Source of the DNA: Myxococcales bacterium
GTDB lineage: Bacteria > Myxococcota_A > Polyangia > Polyangiales > Polyangiaceae
Length of the DNA: 64,000 bases
NCBI GenBank assembly: GCA_016706225.1
Contig: JADJKB010000006.1
Span: 108,377 to 172,376, forward strand
Direction of reading: 5' to 3'
The notes below the pieces were generated by a model. That model was given only the letters and a program-made list of their open reading frames with translations, was not told the origin of the DNA and did not search any database. The stretch's first letter is position 1. Every line of letters starts with the position of its first letter. Of this stretch, positions 25,982 through 35,998 are shown piece by piece. The translations under genes were made by a program, and so were the position numbers.

Positions 25982-27106
25982 TTGGAGGTGTTGCTTCCAC
26001 TCTTGGCGTACGTCGGCATCATGGGGGGTCTGCTCTTGTATTCAGCACGCAACAGCGCCAACGCCCCCATCGAGCCCAATCCACCACTGGAGCGCAGCAA
26101 ACGTGTGTACACGGAGGGCGACAAGGTGCTGGCGGAGATCGCCCAGCGCCACGGCCTCAAACACAGCGTCGATGTCACCGCTGGCAGGGTCGATGACCTG
26201 CGGGTGGAGTTCGCCGCACTCCCCTCCGGCACTCGGCCGGAGCTCTACCGGGGCGTCGCGCGTTTTCCCCGCTCGCTGGGTCTCGAGCTCGAGGTGCGCG
26301 CCCGGGGTGCGCTAGGCGGCGGCGGCGGCGAACCGATCGTGTCCGAGGACTTCGACCATCATTTTCGGGTCGACGCTCTGCACGCAGACCAAGCGAAGGC
26401 CTTGCTCGAAGGTGAGCTCGACGACGCCTTCCGCAAGGCGCTCACCCGCGGCCTCGAGGTCTCGCTCGACGACGCAGAGCTGAAGGTCTCACTGGATGGC
26501 CGTCTCGGCCACGAACGCGCAGTCGAGTCCGCCCACTGGCTGATCGAGACGGCCCAGGCGATCCGTCAAGCCCGCGCCGCGCTACCGCGACCGGCGATGC
26601 AGGAGCGCATCCTCGAGGCCTTCAACACACTGGCGCAGAGCCTCGGGGGTGTGGTCGAAGAGGACGAGCTGCGCCTCGAGCTGGAGGAGGGTTGCCTCAC
26701 GGCCCACGTCGATCGTGTGCAGGGAAAGGACTTCCGAACCGCGCTCTCCATTGCCTTCGCCCGTCCGCTGACCACGGACGTGCGCCTCCAGCTGGAGTCG
26801 GATCTCACCCGCTTCGAGCGCTGGCGTCACCAGGACATCGAGCTCGGCGACGCGACCTTCGACGCCATGTTCGTGGTGTCCGGCGAACCGAAGGACGAGA
26901 TCTCGCGGCTGTTCAGCGCCGAGGTGCGCACCTCGCTGCTCGCGCTCGAGAAGAAGGTCGACTCGCTGGCGTTGACCCCCACCGAGCTCGACGTGACGGT
27001 CGACGGCGCGCTCGCTGAGCAGATGTCCCTCGCCGATCTCGTGGAGTCGCTGCGCGCGATCGCACGGCTGCTCGGGCCCGCCCGCGCGCAGGGTGCGTAT
27101 CGCTGA
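25982..27106 (+). CDS. Membrane-anchored protein of unknown function
   Basis: 374 residues if translated from the TTG at 25982, three bases after the HAD stop; a GTG at 25988 is an alternative. One N-terminal transmembrane helix (about 3-20) is followed by a large cytoplasmic or periplasmic part with two similar-looking halves (about 60-190 and 205-345). Both halves contain DDLRVEF/EDELRLEL-type strands, suggesting an internal duplication. No enzyme motif is visible. It is the third gene of the reductase/HAD operon. Confidence 0.65.
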   Translation: MEVLLPLLAYVGIMGGLLLYSARNSANAPIEPNPPLERSKRVYTEGDKVLAEIAQRHGLKHSVDVTAGRVDDLRVEFAALPSGTRPELYRGVARFPRSLGLELEVRARGALGGGGGEPIVSEDFDHHFRVDALHADQAKALLEGELDDAFRKALTRGLEVSLDDAELKVSLDGRLGHERAVESAHWLIETAQAIRQARAALPRPAMQERILEAFNTLAQSLGGVVEEDELRLELEEGCLTAHVDRVQGKDFRTALSIAFARPLTTDVRLQLESDLTRFERWRHQDIELGDATFDAMFVVSGEPKDEISRLFSAEVRTSLLALEKKVDSLALTPTELDVTVDGALAEQMSLADLVESLRAIARLLGPARAQGAYR

Positions 27107-27116
27107 GCCGCCGCGC

Positions 27117-29252
27117 TCAGGCCGCCGCGCCGTGCATGCGCGGCGACCAGATGGTGACACGGTTACGACCGCCACGCTTCGAGGCGTAGAGCGCCTCGTC
27201 GGTCGCCTTGAACAGCGACTCCCACTCGTGCCCAGCCGCCGGGAAGGTCGCAACACCCACCGAGCAGGTCACCTTGAGTGACCCGGCCGTGCTGTGGAAG
27301 GTCGACGCCTCGATTTCGCTGCGAATGCGCTCGGCGAGCAGCGCGGCGCCCTCGGCGTCGGTCTCTTCGCAGACCACGACGAACTCTTCACCGCCGAAGC
27401 GAGCCACCACATCGGTGTCGCGCTTGGTGCGCTTGAGCACCTCGCCGAAGCCCTGGATCACCACGTCCCCAATGTCGTGACCATGGGTGTCGTTGACCTT
27501 CTTGAAGTGATCGATGTCACAGACCAAGACGCTGAGCGGCTTGCGGAAGCGCGACGAGCTGCGGATCTTTTGCTTGGCCGTCTCGATCAGTGCCCGTTTG
27601 TTCAAGAGACCGGTCAGCCCGTCCGTGGTGGCCAGCTCTTCGAGGCGCTTGAACATGCGCGCGTTGGCCAGCGACACCGCGACGTGGCTCGCGAGCACCT
27701 CCAGGATGGGGCGCACCGCCTCCCCGAACGCACCGCGCCGCTGCGAACCGAGCACCAACGTGCCGAGGGCGCGCTCGTGGACCGAGAGCGGCAACACCAG
27801 GAGCGAAGGCATGGCGGGCGGCGCGAGGCGTCGTGAGAAGACCACCTGACGGGCGGGGTCGTAGTCACCGCGGTACGGCAGCGGGTGGCGGTTGGCGACG
27901 ACCATCGAGACCAGCCCCGAGTTGTGACGGAAACGCTGGCCCACCAGCTCGTTGGCCCCTTCGCCACTGACCGCGCAGATCTCGTGCTCACTCGTCTTCT
28001 TGTCGAACAGCGTGACGACGGCAAAGTCGAAGGCAGTGAACTCGCGCGCCGCGCCGACACAGGCTTCGATCACCTGTTTCTCGGTCCACACGGCGTTCAG
28101 CCCGTCGACTGCACGGTAGAGCTTGCCCTGCTCGATCTTCGCGCGCTCCAGCTGCACGAAGACACGCTCGTTCTCGATGGCCCGCAGCAAGAACGCGGTG
28201 GAGTTCCCGAGCAGCTCTTGCTCTTGGGCGCTGAAGGGCTCGGCGCTCTCGCGATCGACGACCAGCACACCACGAACGTGCCCGTGTTCGATCAGAGGTG
28301 CAGCGCAGACGGCCCCAACTCGGGGCAGCTCACCGTAATAGGGGGTGTGCTGCGCGGCCTTCGGACCGTGCAGCGCCACGGGGGTGCGTTGGCTGATTGC
28401 CGCGGCGAAGATGCCGTCCTTGGCCGAGAAAGGCCCGGGCACGATCCCGTCGTCCGCCGACGAGATCTCCTGGATCTGCAAGCTCTGCCCGCTGCCGTCG
28501 AGCCACAGGATCACCGCCGTGCGCAGATCGAGCGTGCGGCGCAGCAGCTCGAGCGCGAAGGCCAGCGCCTGGTGGATCTCGTCCACCCCAGAACGCAGCA
28601 GGCGGTCTTCCTCGTCGCGCGGCGGAATCGAGCCCCGCTCCAGCGAGGAGCTGGGTGCACCGATCAGTCGGTACGAGCGCGCCGCGTTCTTCATGCGCTC
28701 GATCTCACCCTCGATGTGCACCCGCGACAGCCGACGGACCCGGGCTATCTCGGCGCGGAAGAGGCTGAGGTTCAGGAACGCGAACAGCCCGATGAACGCC
28801 AGGCTCGGCCAGAACTCCTCGAGCCGCTGACCCAGCGCGATCATCCGCAGCGCCGCTTCGAGCAGCAGCGTGAAGGCGGACGTGCCGAGCGCGGCCTGGG
28901 GTCGCGCGAACGCCGCCGTCACCATCATGATTGCGTACACCGCAGGGTGGAACGCGCCGTCCAGTTTGCCCGGCGCTTGCGTGACCAGCGCGAGCGTCGC
29001 CACGACCAGGTGGGTGAAGAGCTCGAGGTCGAGCCGGGTGGTGGCGTCGGGGTCGAGCCGGCGCAGGCGCCGCGCAACTCGGAAGCCCAGGGAGCCCAGG
29101 AGCAGCGTCCCGACGGCAGCGTCGAAGGCGAGCCCGGGAGCCTCGGTGACACTGTAGACCAGGTACGCCCCGAACCCGATGCTCAGCCCGAGACCCGAGG
29201 CACGCGCCATTGCCTGCTGCATGCGCAGAGTGACTCGGACCAGCGGATCCAT
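27117..29252 (-). CDS. Membrane diguanylate cyclase with two GAF-like domains
   Basis: 711 residues. Five or six hydrophobic helices occupy about 15-165. Two GAF-like domains (about 205-345 and 365-520) follow, then a GGDEF domain (about 535-705). The active-site motif is GGEEF, preceded five residues earlier by RDTD (RxxD), the inhibitory cyclic-di-GMP site. Both are intact, so it should synthesise cyclic di-GMP and be product-inhibited. DxLTGLLNKR marks the domain start. It converges with the preceding operon (10-base gap). Confidence 0.93.
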   Translation of the reverse strand: MDPLVRVTLRMQQAMARASGLGLSIGFGAYLVYSVTEAPGLAFDAAVGTLLLGSLGFRVARRLRRLDPDATTRLDLELFTHLVVATLALVTQAPGKLDGAFHPAVYAIMMVTAAFARPQAALGTSAFTLLLEAALRMIALGQRLEEFWPSLAFIGLFAFLNLSLFRAEIARVRRLSRVHIEGEIERMKNAARSYRLIGAPSSSLERGSIPPRDEEDRLLRSGVDEIHQALAFALELLRRTLDLRTAVILWLDGSGQSLQIQEISSADDGIVPGPFSAKDGIFAAAISQRTPVALHGPKAAQHTPYYGELPRVGAVCAAPLIEHGHVRGVLVVDRESAEPFSAQEQELLGNSTAFLLRAIENERVFVQLERAKIEQGKLYRAVDGLNAVWTEKQVIEACVGAAREFTAFDFAVVTLFDKKTSEHEICAVSGEGANELVGQRFRHNSGLVSMVVANRHPLPYRGDYDPARQVVFSRRLAPPAMPSLLVLPLSVHERALGTLVLGSQRRGAFGEAVRPILEVLASHVAVSLANARMFKRLEELATTDGLTGLLNKRALIETAKQKIRSSSRFRKPLSVLVCDIDHFKKVNDTHGHDIGDVVIQGFGEVLKRTKRDTDVVARFGGEEFVVVCEETDAEGAALLAERIRSEIEASTFHSTAGSLKVTCSVGVATFPAAGHEWESLFKATDEALYASKRGGRNRVTIWSPRMHGAAA

Positions 29253-29368
29253 TGACGGTCCCGGCTATCAGAGCTTCGGCAACTCGGCCCACTTCTTGGA
29301 GTCGCCCGCGCGAAGAACTTCCCTTGTCGCTCGACAACGCGACTTCTGACTGAAGGATCGGCGACAAT

Positions 29369-30847
29369 GTGGGCAACGTGAAACCGGGGCTGAGACTCCA
29401 GATCTTGATGCTGCTCGGCGGGCTGATGGTCCTGGCGTTCGTCCCACTTTTTTTCGCCGTCGCCACCTACACGCGGCTGACACTTCAGCAAGTGCGCGAG
29501 ACCAGCGCTCGCGCCCTCGGCCGTGCCGTCGCCAGCCATGTGGGAGAAGCGCGCAGCCAGCGCTCGGTCGCGCAGCTCTCGTCCCTCTTGGACGCCGAGA
29601 TCGGCACCGAGGGCGTCGAGGCCATCGGTGTCTACGACGCTTCGGGGGAGCCGGTGCTGCGCGTCGGCGATCCGGTGGCGGCCGTCGCGCTGGGTGTGCG
29701 CATCGACCCGAGGCGCGAGCTGGTGGCCGAGCTGACGAGCAGCCACGGGCGCGCGCTGGCAGTGACCGTTCCGGACGCGAGCGGTGCAGTGATCGCCGTC
29801 GTCCGCACCGATGATCAGTCGGCTCGCGCCGCACCGCTGGTGCGCCTGGTCGGTCTGTACACCGGCATCGTCGCGCTCAGTCTGCTGGTCATCGCGTACT
29901 TTGCACTCACACGCCTGATCGTGAGACCCCTCGACCAGCTCTCGCGCGCGGCGGAGCGGGTCGCAGGCGGCGCGCGACGTCTGGACATTCCGCCCCGCGG
30001 ACCACGCGAGCTCGCCGAGCTCGGCGTGAACCTGAAGACGATGACCGAGAAGCTGCTCTCCGAAGAGGAGGCGCTGCGGAAAAAGGTCGACGAGGTGGAG
30101 CGCGCGACCCGCCGGCTCGAGGAAGCGCAGAACCGCCTGGTGCGCTCCGAGCGCCTGGCCTCCGTCGGTCGCCTTGCCGCGGGTCTTGCGCACGAGATCG
30201 GCAACCCGATCGCCGCCCTGATCGGCATGCAGGACCTGCTGCTCGAAGGCGGGCTCGAACCGGAGGAGCAGCGCGATTTCCTGCAGCGCATGCGCCGCGA
30301 GAGCGAACGCATCAACAGCATCTTGCGCGACCTCTTGCAGTTCGCGCGCCCGGGAAACAAGAGCGACGAAGTGCCGAGCCCGGGCAATGTCGAGTCCGCG
30401 ATCTACGACACGGCCGCCCTGGTGGCGCCGCAGAGCTCCATGCGCGACGTGGAGCTTGCGGTCGACGTCTTCCCGGATCTGCCCGCGGTGGCGCTGACGC
30501 GCGAACACCTGGTGCAGGTGATCTTGAATCTGGTGCTGAACGCTGCGGACGCCTGTGGACCGGGCGGAAAGATCGCGCTCCGAGCTCTGCCCGCACAAGG
30601 CGGTGTGCGCCTCGAGGTCGAGGACAACGGTCCGGGCGTCGCCGCCGACGTTCGCTCGCGCTTGTTCGAGCCCTTCGTCACCACCAAGGAGGTGGGGAAA
30701 GGTACGGGCCTCGGCCTCGCTGTGTGCCGTGGGCTGGTGGAGTCGGCCGGCGGCAGCATCAGCCTCGACGAGGACTTCAGCGCTGGCGCGCGTTTTGTCA
30801 TCGATCTGCCACCCGGTGAAGCGGCGCCCTCGACCCGACCGAGCTGA
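29369..30847 (+). CDS. Sensor histidine kinase (HAMP, HisKA, HATPase)
   Basis: 492 residues from a GTG at 29369; GTG 29378 is an alternative start. Transmembrane helices at about 10-32 and 165-185 flank an extracytoplasmic sensor of about 130 residues. HAMP (about 185-240), a coiled coil, HisKA with GLAHEIGNPIAALIG (phosphoacceptor His) and an ATPase domain with NLVLNAADAC, DNGPGV and GTGLGLAV follow. No response regulator is adjacent. It is divergent from the diguanylate cyclase gene across about 115 bases, so the two may be co-regulated. Confidence 0.92.
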   Translation: MGNVKPGLRLQILMLLGGLMVLAFVPLFFAVATYTRLTLQQVRETSARALGRAVASHVGEARSQRSVAQLSSLLDAEIGTEGVEAIGVYDASGEPVLRVGDPVAAVALGVRIDPRRELVAELTSSHGRALAVTVPDASGAVIAVVRTDDQSARAAPLVRLVGLYTGIVALSLLVIAYFALTRLIVRPLDQLSRAAERVAGGARRLDIPPRGPRELAELGVNLKTMTEKLLSEEEALRKKVDEVERATRRLEEAQNRLVRSERLASVGRLAAGLAHEIGNPIAALIGMQDLLLEGGLEPEEQRDFLQRMRRESERINSILRDLLQFARPGNKSDEVPSPGNVESAIYDTAALVAPQSSMRDVELAVDVFPDLPAVALTREHLVQVILNLVLNAADACGPGGKIALRALPAQGGVRLEVEDNGPGVAADVRSRLFEPFVTTKEVGKGTGLGLAVCRGLVESAGGSISLDEDFSAGARFVIDLPPGEAAPSTRPS

Positions 30848-30941
30848 CGCGCACCCGTTGAACAAACACTCCGCGCGCGCCGTGATCTTCTGACTCGGGT
30901 TGTCAGCAAGAAGCGACCGCCCGTATCATTCACAAACGACG

Positions 30942-31931
30942 ATGCGAAGAGCGCTCATTCCCTGCTTCGTGTGCGCTGTGTTCGTGGCGCAGCCGAGCCA
31001 CGCCCAGGAGACCGCAGATCCCGCGGCGCAGCTCTACCAGGAAGGCGCGGATTTCGCATCGCAGGGCAAGTGGCAGGATGCGCGCGCGAAGTTCGAGGCC
31101 GCGGTGGCGCTCAGAGCAACACCCGTGGGGCTCTTCAATCTGGCGCAGGCGGAGCGCAACCTCGGCCTGATCGCCAGCGCCAAGCGCCACTTCGTCAGCG
31201 CTCGCGCGCTGGCAGAACGGGAGGGCGCCGACGACGTGCGGCGCCTGTCGGACGACGCCCTCGCGGCGGTGGCGACCCGGGTACCACGCGTGCGGCTCAG
31301 CCTGCCTCGCGACGCGGCGGGTGTCGAAGCCCGGGTCGATTCACGACCGGCGGAGATCGTCGGAGGTGAGCTCGAGCTCGACCCGGGGCCGCACGACGTG
31401 ACGATCAGCGCAGCGGGTGAGAAGCCCTTCAGCCGCAAGCTCACCGCAGTCGAGGGGACGCGCATCGATCTGGTCGTGCGCTTCGAGCGCGACGCGCCGC
31501 CTCCCGCAGCGACTCCACCCGCGCCGAAGTCCCAACCCAGGAGCCCAGCCCATTCGGTCTCGTCGAGCGGACCTCCGGCGGGCGCCGTGGTGCTCGCCGG
31601 CGTGGGCGCGGCGGCCCTCGTGGTTGGCGTGATCTTCCAGGTGCGCCGCAACGACAAACTCGACGAAGCAGCCGCGGGTTGCACGCGCACCGGCTCGGGC
31701 TGGCAGTGCCCCAAGGCCCTGGAGAACGACCCGAATCACCAGGACCTGAAGGACCAGGCGGCCAGTGCCGGAGTGTGGCGGAACGTAGCGCTCGGGGTCG
31801 GCGCGTCGGCGCTCGTTGCAGGCGGAGTGTGGTGGGCCCTCGGCAGCTCTAGCTCCGAGAGTCGAGCGGTTGCGTTGAGCGTTCAGCCATCGATCCAAGG
31901 CGCCGCGGCCCGCGTGCGCTGGGCGTTCTGA
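30942..31931 (+). CDS. Exported TPR/PEGA-type protein with paired C-terminal membrane helices
   Basis: 329 residues from an ATG at 30942. A signal peptide (ending SHAQ, about 21) is followed by TPR-like helices (about 28-105) and a PEGA-like strand domain (about 113-180). After a Pro-rich linker there are two hydrophobic segments (about 205-225 and 270-290) around a loop with a Cys pair (GCTRTGSGWQCPK). The same architecture is found at 45975-47060 and 48121-49179, so these are paralogues. Probably an envelope protein; function unknown. Confidence 0.72.
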   Translation: MRRALIPCFVCAVFVAQPSHAQETADPAAQLYQEGADFASQGKWQDARAKFEAAVALRATPVGLFNLAQAERNLGLIASAKRHFVSARALAEREGADDVRRLSDDALAAVATRVPRVRLSLPRDAAGVEARVDSRPAEIVGGELELDPGPHDVTISAAGEKPFSRKLTAVEGTRIDLVVRFERDAPPPAATPPAPKSQPRSPAHSVSSSGPPAGAVVLAGVGAAALVVGVIFQVRRNDKLDEAAAGCTRTGSGWQCPKALENDPNHQDLKDQAASAGVWRNVALGVGASALVAGGVWWALGSSSSESRAVALSVQPSIQGAAARVRWAF

Positions 31932-31939
31932 GACCGAGG

Positions 31940-33292
31940 TCAGCGCACACAGCGCGGCTTGCCAGTGACCGGGTCGAGCAGAAGTTTGTCCTTGGGGCAG
32001 GGCGCGAAGCGTAGCGGGGGTTTCTTCTTCTCCGCTGCAGAGGCCGAAGCGCTCGGTGGCGTCGGTGGTGACACGCTGTTCGATGGAGCCGGGAGTGTCG
32101 CGGGCGCAAGCTCCGGAGGACCCGGGCTCACGGCGGCAACCGCAGGTGCGACGGTCGGCGGAACCCCCTCGACGTCCGCGCTGGGGGCTGACCCCATGCG
32201 CAAATAGACCGTGACGCCGATCACTCCCAGCAGGAACAACCCGACCAAGCTGACCAGCGCGACCGGCCACAGCCGACGCGTTTGCGTCGGAAGCACGAGG
32301 CTCGGCGTCTGAGCGGACACGGGTGCCCGTGGACCCACGACGGCAGTGGTTGCGGTGTCTGAGATCTCGCTCGGCGGCGCGACGCGCGCGACCTTCCGGG
32401 ACAGCGTGGCGTCCTCGTCGAAGTCGGCCACGACGGCGCTCGCCCGCTTCGGCAGGATCGACTCGATCGCCGCCCCGAGCTCCCGCGCCGAAGCCCACCT
32501 GAGCTCCGGGTCTCGCTCGAGGCACTTTGCGACGATCGCGTCGAGCCGCGGGTCGACACTCGGCGCGTGCTCCGACAGTCGCGGCACGTTGCCGTGCAAC
32601 ACCTCACCCACCACGGCGTAGGCGGTCGTGCCGTCGAACGGCAGACGGCCGGCCACCATCTCGAACAGCATCACGCCGACCGACCAGAGGTCGGTACGCT
32701 GGTCCAGGTCTCGCAACCCGCGGGCCTGCTCCGGGCTCATATACGCCGGCGTTCCGATGGGCGCGCCGGTCACGGTCGAAGACGGGCCGTCGGGGACGAG
32801 CAACTTGCTCACACCAAAGTCGAGCACCTTGACCACCCGACCGTGGCCGGGATCTTCGTGCAGAAAGACGTTCGCGGGTTTCAGATCGCGATGCACGACT
32901 CCGGACGCGTGCGCAGCGCCGAGCGCCGCGGTGATCTCGGCGCCGACCGCCGCCGCTCGGGTCGAATCCAGGTTGCCACGGCGATCGAGCAGCTCCGCCA
33001 GCGTCTCTCCGCTGAGCAGCTCCATCACCAGGAACGGCTCGCCCGCCTCCGTCTCACCTACATCGTACACTTCGATCACGTTCGGATGCTGCAGGCGCCC
33101 CGCCACACTCGCCTCGCGCAACATCCGTTCACGCAACTCCGGCGCGATCTGACTGTCAGCGTGAACGAGCTTCAGCGCGAACGGGCGCTGCGTCCGCAAA
33201 TTCAGCGCCTCCCACACCTCCCCCATCCCGCCTTCACCCAGGCAGCGAACCAGTCGGTATTTTTTGCTGATGATGCTGCCTGAAGCGATCAC
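31940..33292 (-). CDS. Transmembrane Ser/Thr protein kinase
   Basis: 450 residues from a GTG at 33292. The kinase domain (about 12-280) is complete: GEGGMGEVW Gly loop, ALKLV lysine, VHRDLKPANV catalytic loop, LDFGVSK metal site and GTPAYMSPEQA activation segment. One transmembrane helix at about 352-372 is followed by a Pro/Ala/Ser-rich extracytoplasmic tail ending KPRCVR. This is a typical myxobacterial Hanks-type receptor kinase. It converges on the TPR/PEGA gene (8-base gap). Confidence 0.95.
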   Translation of the reverse strand: MIASGSIISKKYRLVRCLGEGGMGEVWEALNLRTQRPFALKLVHADSQIAPELRERMLREASVAGRLQHPNVIEVYDVGETEAGEPFLVMELLSGETLAELLDRRGNLDSTRAAAVGAEITAALGAAHASGVVHRDLKPANVFLHEDPGHGRVVKVLDFGVSKLLVPDGPSSTVTGAPIGTPAYMSPEQARGLRDLDQRTDLWSVGVMLFEMVAGRLPFDGTTAYAVVGEVLHGNVPRLSEHAPSVDPRLDAIVAKCLERDPELRWASARELGAAIESILPKRASAVVADFDEDATLSRKVARVAPPSEISDTATTAVVGPRAPVSAQTPSLVLPTQTRRLWPVALVSLVGLFLLGVIGVTVYLRMGSAPSADVEGVPPTVAPAVAAVSPGPPELAPATLPAPSNSVSPPTPPSASASAAEKKKPPLRFAPCPKDKLLLDPVTGKPRCVR

Positions 33293-33361
33293 GGCGCCTC
33301 GTCATTGGGTTCGTGAATAGCCGCCGTTCGGTGGTACTCAGCGTCCCCCATCTGGGATAAT

Positions 33362-34633
33362 ATGTCATCCATCATGGGCGAGAAGCTTTCAGCGATCGTG
33401 CTGGCAATCACCGCCCTGGGCTGTGCGCCGGACCAGTTCAACTACGGAGCTGGCGGCACCGGGAGCACCAGCGCCGGCGGGGCGGGGGGCGTGGGCTGTG
33501 ACAAGGACGAATGCACCCCGGCCTGCCCGGAAGGAACCGAGCTCACCGCCAACGGGCTCTGCGTGCCGACGTGCGGTCCGTGGCAGGTCGAGCTCGGATT
33601 TCCGATGCCGGCGGGTTTGGCCACCACCGGGGCGGAGCTGTTGGCCGCGGGGACATCCTCCGACGACAACGGGAAACCATCACAAGCAGTGCTCGTCACT
33701 GCCGAGACGTGCAGCGGCAAGGTCGGAAGCGTCGTCTTCCCGCTGTCAGCGCTCGGCTCTTCGGCGCAGGCAATCGCGGAGAGCGCTGGCTCCGTGTTCT
33801 TGGCAGGGTCGAGCGACGGAAAGATCAGCTTTGCCGAGCTCGATCCCAAGACCGGAAAACTGAAGAGCAGCGCTACCCCGAGCGCTCTGGCTGCGGACGC
33901 GGTGATCGCCGATCTATCCGCGGGCAGCTCCGGGGCATGGTCGGTCGGTAGCTCGGAGTCGAGCGGCCCCTGGGTGGCACGAGCATCCGGCGCTAGCGCA
34001 TGTTCCGCGAACCTCGCCGGTGCGACGGGCGCGCGCGCCGTTGCGGCGCTCGCCGACTCCGCGCTCCTCGTGATCGAGACCCAGGGCAAGCTGAAGTTGG
34101 CGCGTGTGAACGCCGTGGACTGCGCTCCTCCGACCTGCGCGTGCAAACCGAGCTTCACCTCCCCAGAGCTGGTCCTGCCTGGCGAAGCTGCGAGCGCGCG
34201 TGATCTGTTGGTGGTCGACGATGTCGCTCACGTCGTGGGACACGCGCGCATTGGTTCTGCCGAACCCTTCGCTTTCGCCGCCTCGCTCAGCGTGGCAACG
34301 GGCGCGGTTCAGGCCGTCGTCACCTGGGATCCCGGGCCCGGCGCCGAAGTCTTCAGCCGCATGACCACGCTCGGTTCCGAGCTATTCGTGGGGGGCGCCG
34401 TCGGCGCGACCAACGTGGAAGATCCCGGAGCTGGCAGGGCCGCCTTGGCAGTATGGCAGCTGCCGCTGACTCCTGAGGCCAAGCCCACCTGGACCAACAC
34501 CGATTTCGCGAGCATGAAGGCAACGCGCATTCAGGGGCTCGCCGTCATGGACAAGTCCGTCTTTGCGCTGGCGAGCACGGGCATCGGCAACGCCAGGCTG
34601 CTGGGACTCCCCGCGCCCATCGTCAAGCCTTGA
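33362..34633 (+). CDS. Lipoprotein, possible beta-propeller
   Basis: 423 residues from an ATG at 33362, or 419 from the ATG at 33374, which gives a tidier signal peptide. The lipobox is ITALGC. After a short Gly/Ala/Ser linker comes a Cys-rich patch (CDKDECTPACPEGTEL, then LCVPTC). The remaining 350 residues are made of regular short strands rich in Gly/Ser/Ala that look like a propeller. No catalytic motif. The start lies 70 bases from the divergent kinase start, so the promoters are shared. Confidence 0.72.
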   Translation: MSSIMGEKLSAIVLAITALGCAPDQFNYGAGGTGSTSAGGAGGVGCDKDECTPACPEGTELTANGLCVPTCGPWQVELGFPMPAGLATTGAELLAAGTSSDDNGKPSQAVLVTAETCSGKVGSVVFPLSALGSSAQAIAESAGSVFLAGSSDGKISFAELDPKTGKLKSSATPSALAADAVIADLSAGSSGAWSVGSSESSGPWVARASGASACSANLAGATGARAVAALADSALLVIETQGKLKLARVNAVDCAPPTCACKPSFTSPELVLPGEAASARDLLVVDDVAHVVGHARIGSAEPFAFAASLSVATGAVQAVVTWDPGPGAEVFSRMTTLGSELFVGGAVGATNVEDPGAGRAALAVWQLPLTPEAKPTWTNTDFASMKATRIQGLAVMDKSVFALASTGIGNARLLGLPAPIVKP

Positions 34634-34640
34634 TCCGGCC

Positions 34641-35471
34641 TCAGGTTGTCTCGCTGCTCGGTGGCTCGTCCAACTCCTCGCTGAGCGGACCATCGAGCAG
34701 CTCGGTGACGGTCACTGCGCGAAGCTTTCGATCACCAAGCTCCTCGAGCAGCCGCGGCAAGAGCTCCACGCTGGCCGGCTCGAAGTCGTCTCGCTCCGCC
34801 GAATCGTGCAAGAGCACGATGGCGCCGTCGACGAGCCCAGGCTCGATGCGGGCGTAGGCTCGCTCGGCGTCGGTCGGACCCACCCCGTCGAGCCCGCGGG
34901 CGGACCAGGCAACGGTGCGGACGTGGGCGCGCTTCGCCCCGGCCGCGGTGCGCGAGCTGACATGGCCAACAGGCGGACGGAACAAGGTCGGGCGGAAACC
35001 ACACGCTTGCTCGACCGCGAGCTGAGTGCGCGCGATGTCTTCCTCCACGTGTTTGGGTGGTTTGAACGAATACAGCCGGTCGTGCTGATAACCGTGCAGC
35101 CCGATCTCGTGACCCGCCTCGTGGATCTGCCGGATGACGTCGGCGTGGGCGAGGGCCTTCCTGCCGACCACGAAGAACGTGGCTTTGTGGCCCTCGCGCG
35201 CCAGAATTTCGAGGACTTTGCCCGTGGTCTTGGGGTTCGGGCCGTCGTCGAAGGTCAGCGCAACCGCGCGCGAGCCTGGCTCGCCCCGCCACTCGACGTC
35301 ACCGAACATCTCGAGCTGCGGCACCAGCACACCCACGGTGCAGAGCAGCGCGTACACGACGAACGCCGCGAGGGCGAGCCAGATTGGCACCGGCTCGATG
35401 ATCAGCGTGCGCGCGAGCAGCGCCAGCCCACCAAGGCTGGCGACCCAGAGCACGATGCGAAAGGGCGGCAT
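34641..35471 (-). CDS. Membrane-anchored polysaccharide deacetylase (CE4, NodB fold)
   Basis: 276 residues. Two N-terminal hydrophobic helices (about 6-25 and 29-50) anchor a NodB domain (about 65-255). CE4 motifs are present: LTFDDGPNP (catalytic and ligand Asp), GLHGYQHDR (HxxxH zinc ligands), FRPPVGH, and a late LLHDS histidine. It removes N- or O-acetyl groups from sugar polymers such as peptidoglycan or exopolysaccharide. It follows a small membrane-protein gene on the same strand by 8 bases. Confidence 0.93.
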   Translation of the reverse strand: MPPFRIVLWVASLGGLALLARTLIIEPVPIWLALAAFVVYALLCTVGVLVPQLEMFGDVEWRGEPGSRAVALTFDDGPNPKTTGKVLEILAREGHKATFFVVGRKALAHADVIRQIHEAGHEIGLHGYQHDRLYSFKPPKHVEEDIARTQLAVEQACGFRPTLFRPPVGHVSSRTAAGAKRAHVRTVAWSARGLDGVGPTDAERAYARIEPGLVDGAIVLLHDSAERDDFEPASVELLPRLLEELGDRKLRAVTVTELLDGPLSEELDEPPSSETT

Positions 35472-35479
35472 CCGGCGGC

Positions 35480-35998
35480 TCAGTGTTTGGTAGCCTTGCG
35501 CGCGGCCTCTTCGTCGTCGGCTTCGAGCGCCGCTTGCAGATCGTCCGTCGAGGCCACAGCGTCGGCTCCCTCAGCCTCGACGCGTACCTTCTTCGCGGGG
35601 GTCTCCGGCGCGCCCGAGTCTCCCGTGTTGTCGAGCTCGTAGAACAACGCCAGCACCGTCGAAATCAACGGCAAGCTCGCGAGTGGCAGCTGCCCGACCG
35701 CGCCGTGTCCGAGCTGTCCCAGGTTCAAGCTGACGTTCAACCATTTGCGAACCGCGAACATCGCCAGCGTGGCGATCACCGCGCCCACGCCGGCCTTCAA
35801 CCCCGCCTCGATGCGCGCGTCTTTCTCCCAGATGGCGCGCCCCGCGACCAGGCCGGTGAGCGCACCGGTCAGCGCCGCCGCCACGTACGCGAGCCACGCA
35901 GCGAACACGGGCATGCCCAGGCCGAAGACGACGGCCGCGCCAAGGAGCCCGCCGACGACGGAGCCTTTCAACAGACCAAAGAGCACGCGCTTGAGCAC
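35480..35998 (-). CDS. Small polytopic membrane protein
   Basis: 172 residues from a GTG at 35998. Three to four hydrophobic, Gly/Ala-rich segments (about 8-30, 33-52, 68-84 and 98-118) are followed by a charged, Glu/Ala/Asp-rich cytoplasmic tail of about 50 residues. No family recognised. Its stop is 8 bases upstream of the deacetylase start, so the pair forms an operon. Confidence 0.68.
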   Translation of the reverse strand: MLKRVLFGLLKGSVVGGLLGAAVVFGLGMPVFAAWLAYVAAALTGALTGLVAGRAIWEKDARIEAGLKAGVGAVIATLAMFAVRKWLNVSLNLGQLGHGAVGQLPLASLPLISTVLALFYELDNTGDSGAPETPAKKVRVEAEGADAVASTDDLQAALEADDEEAARKATKH

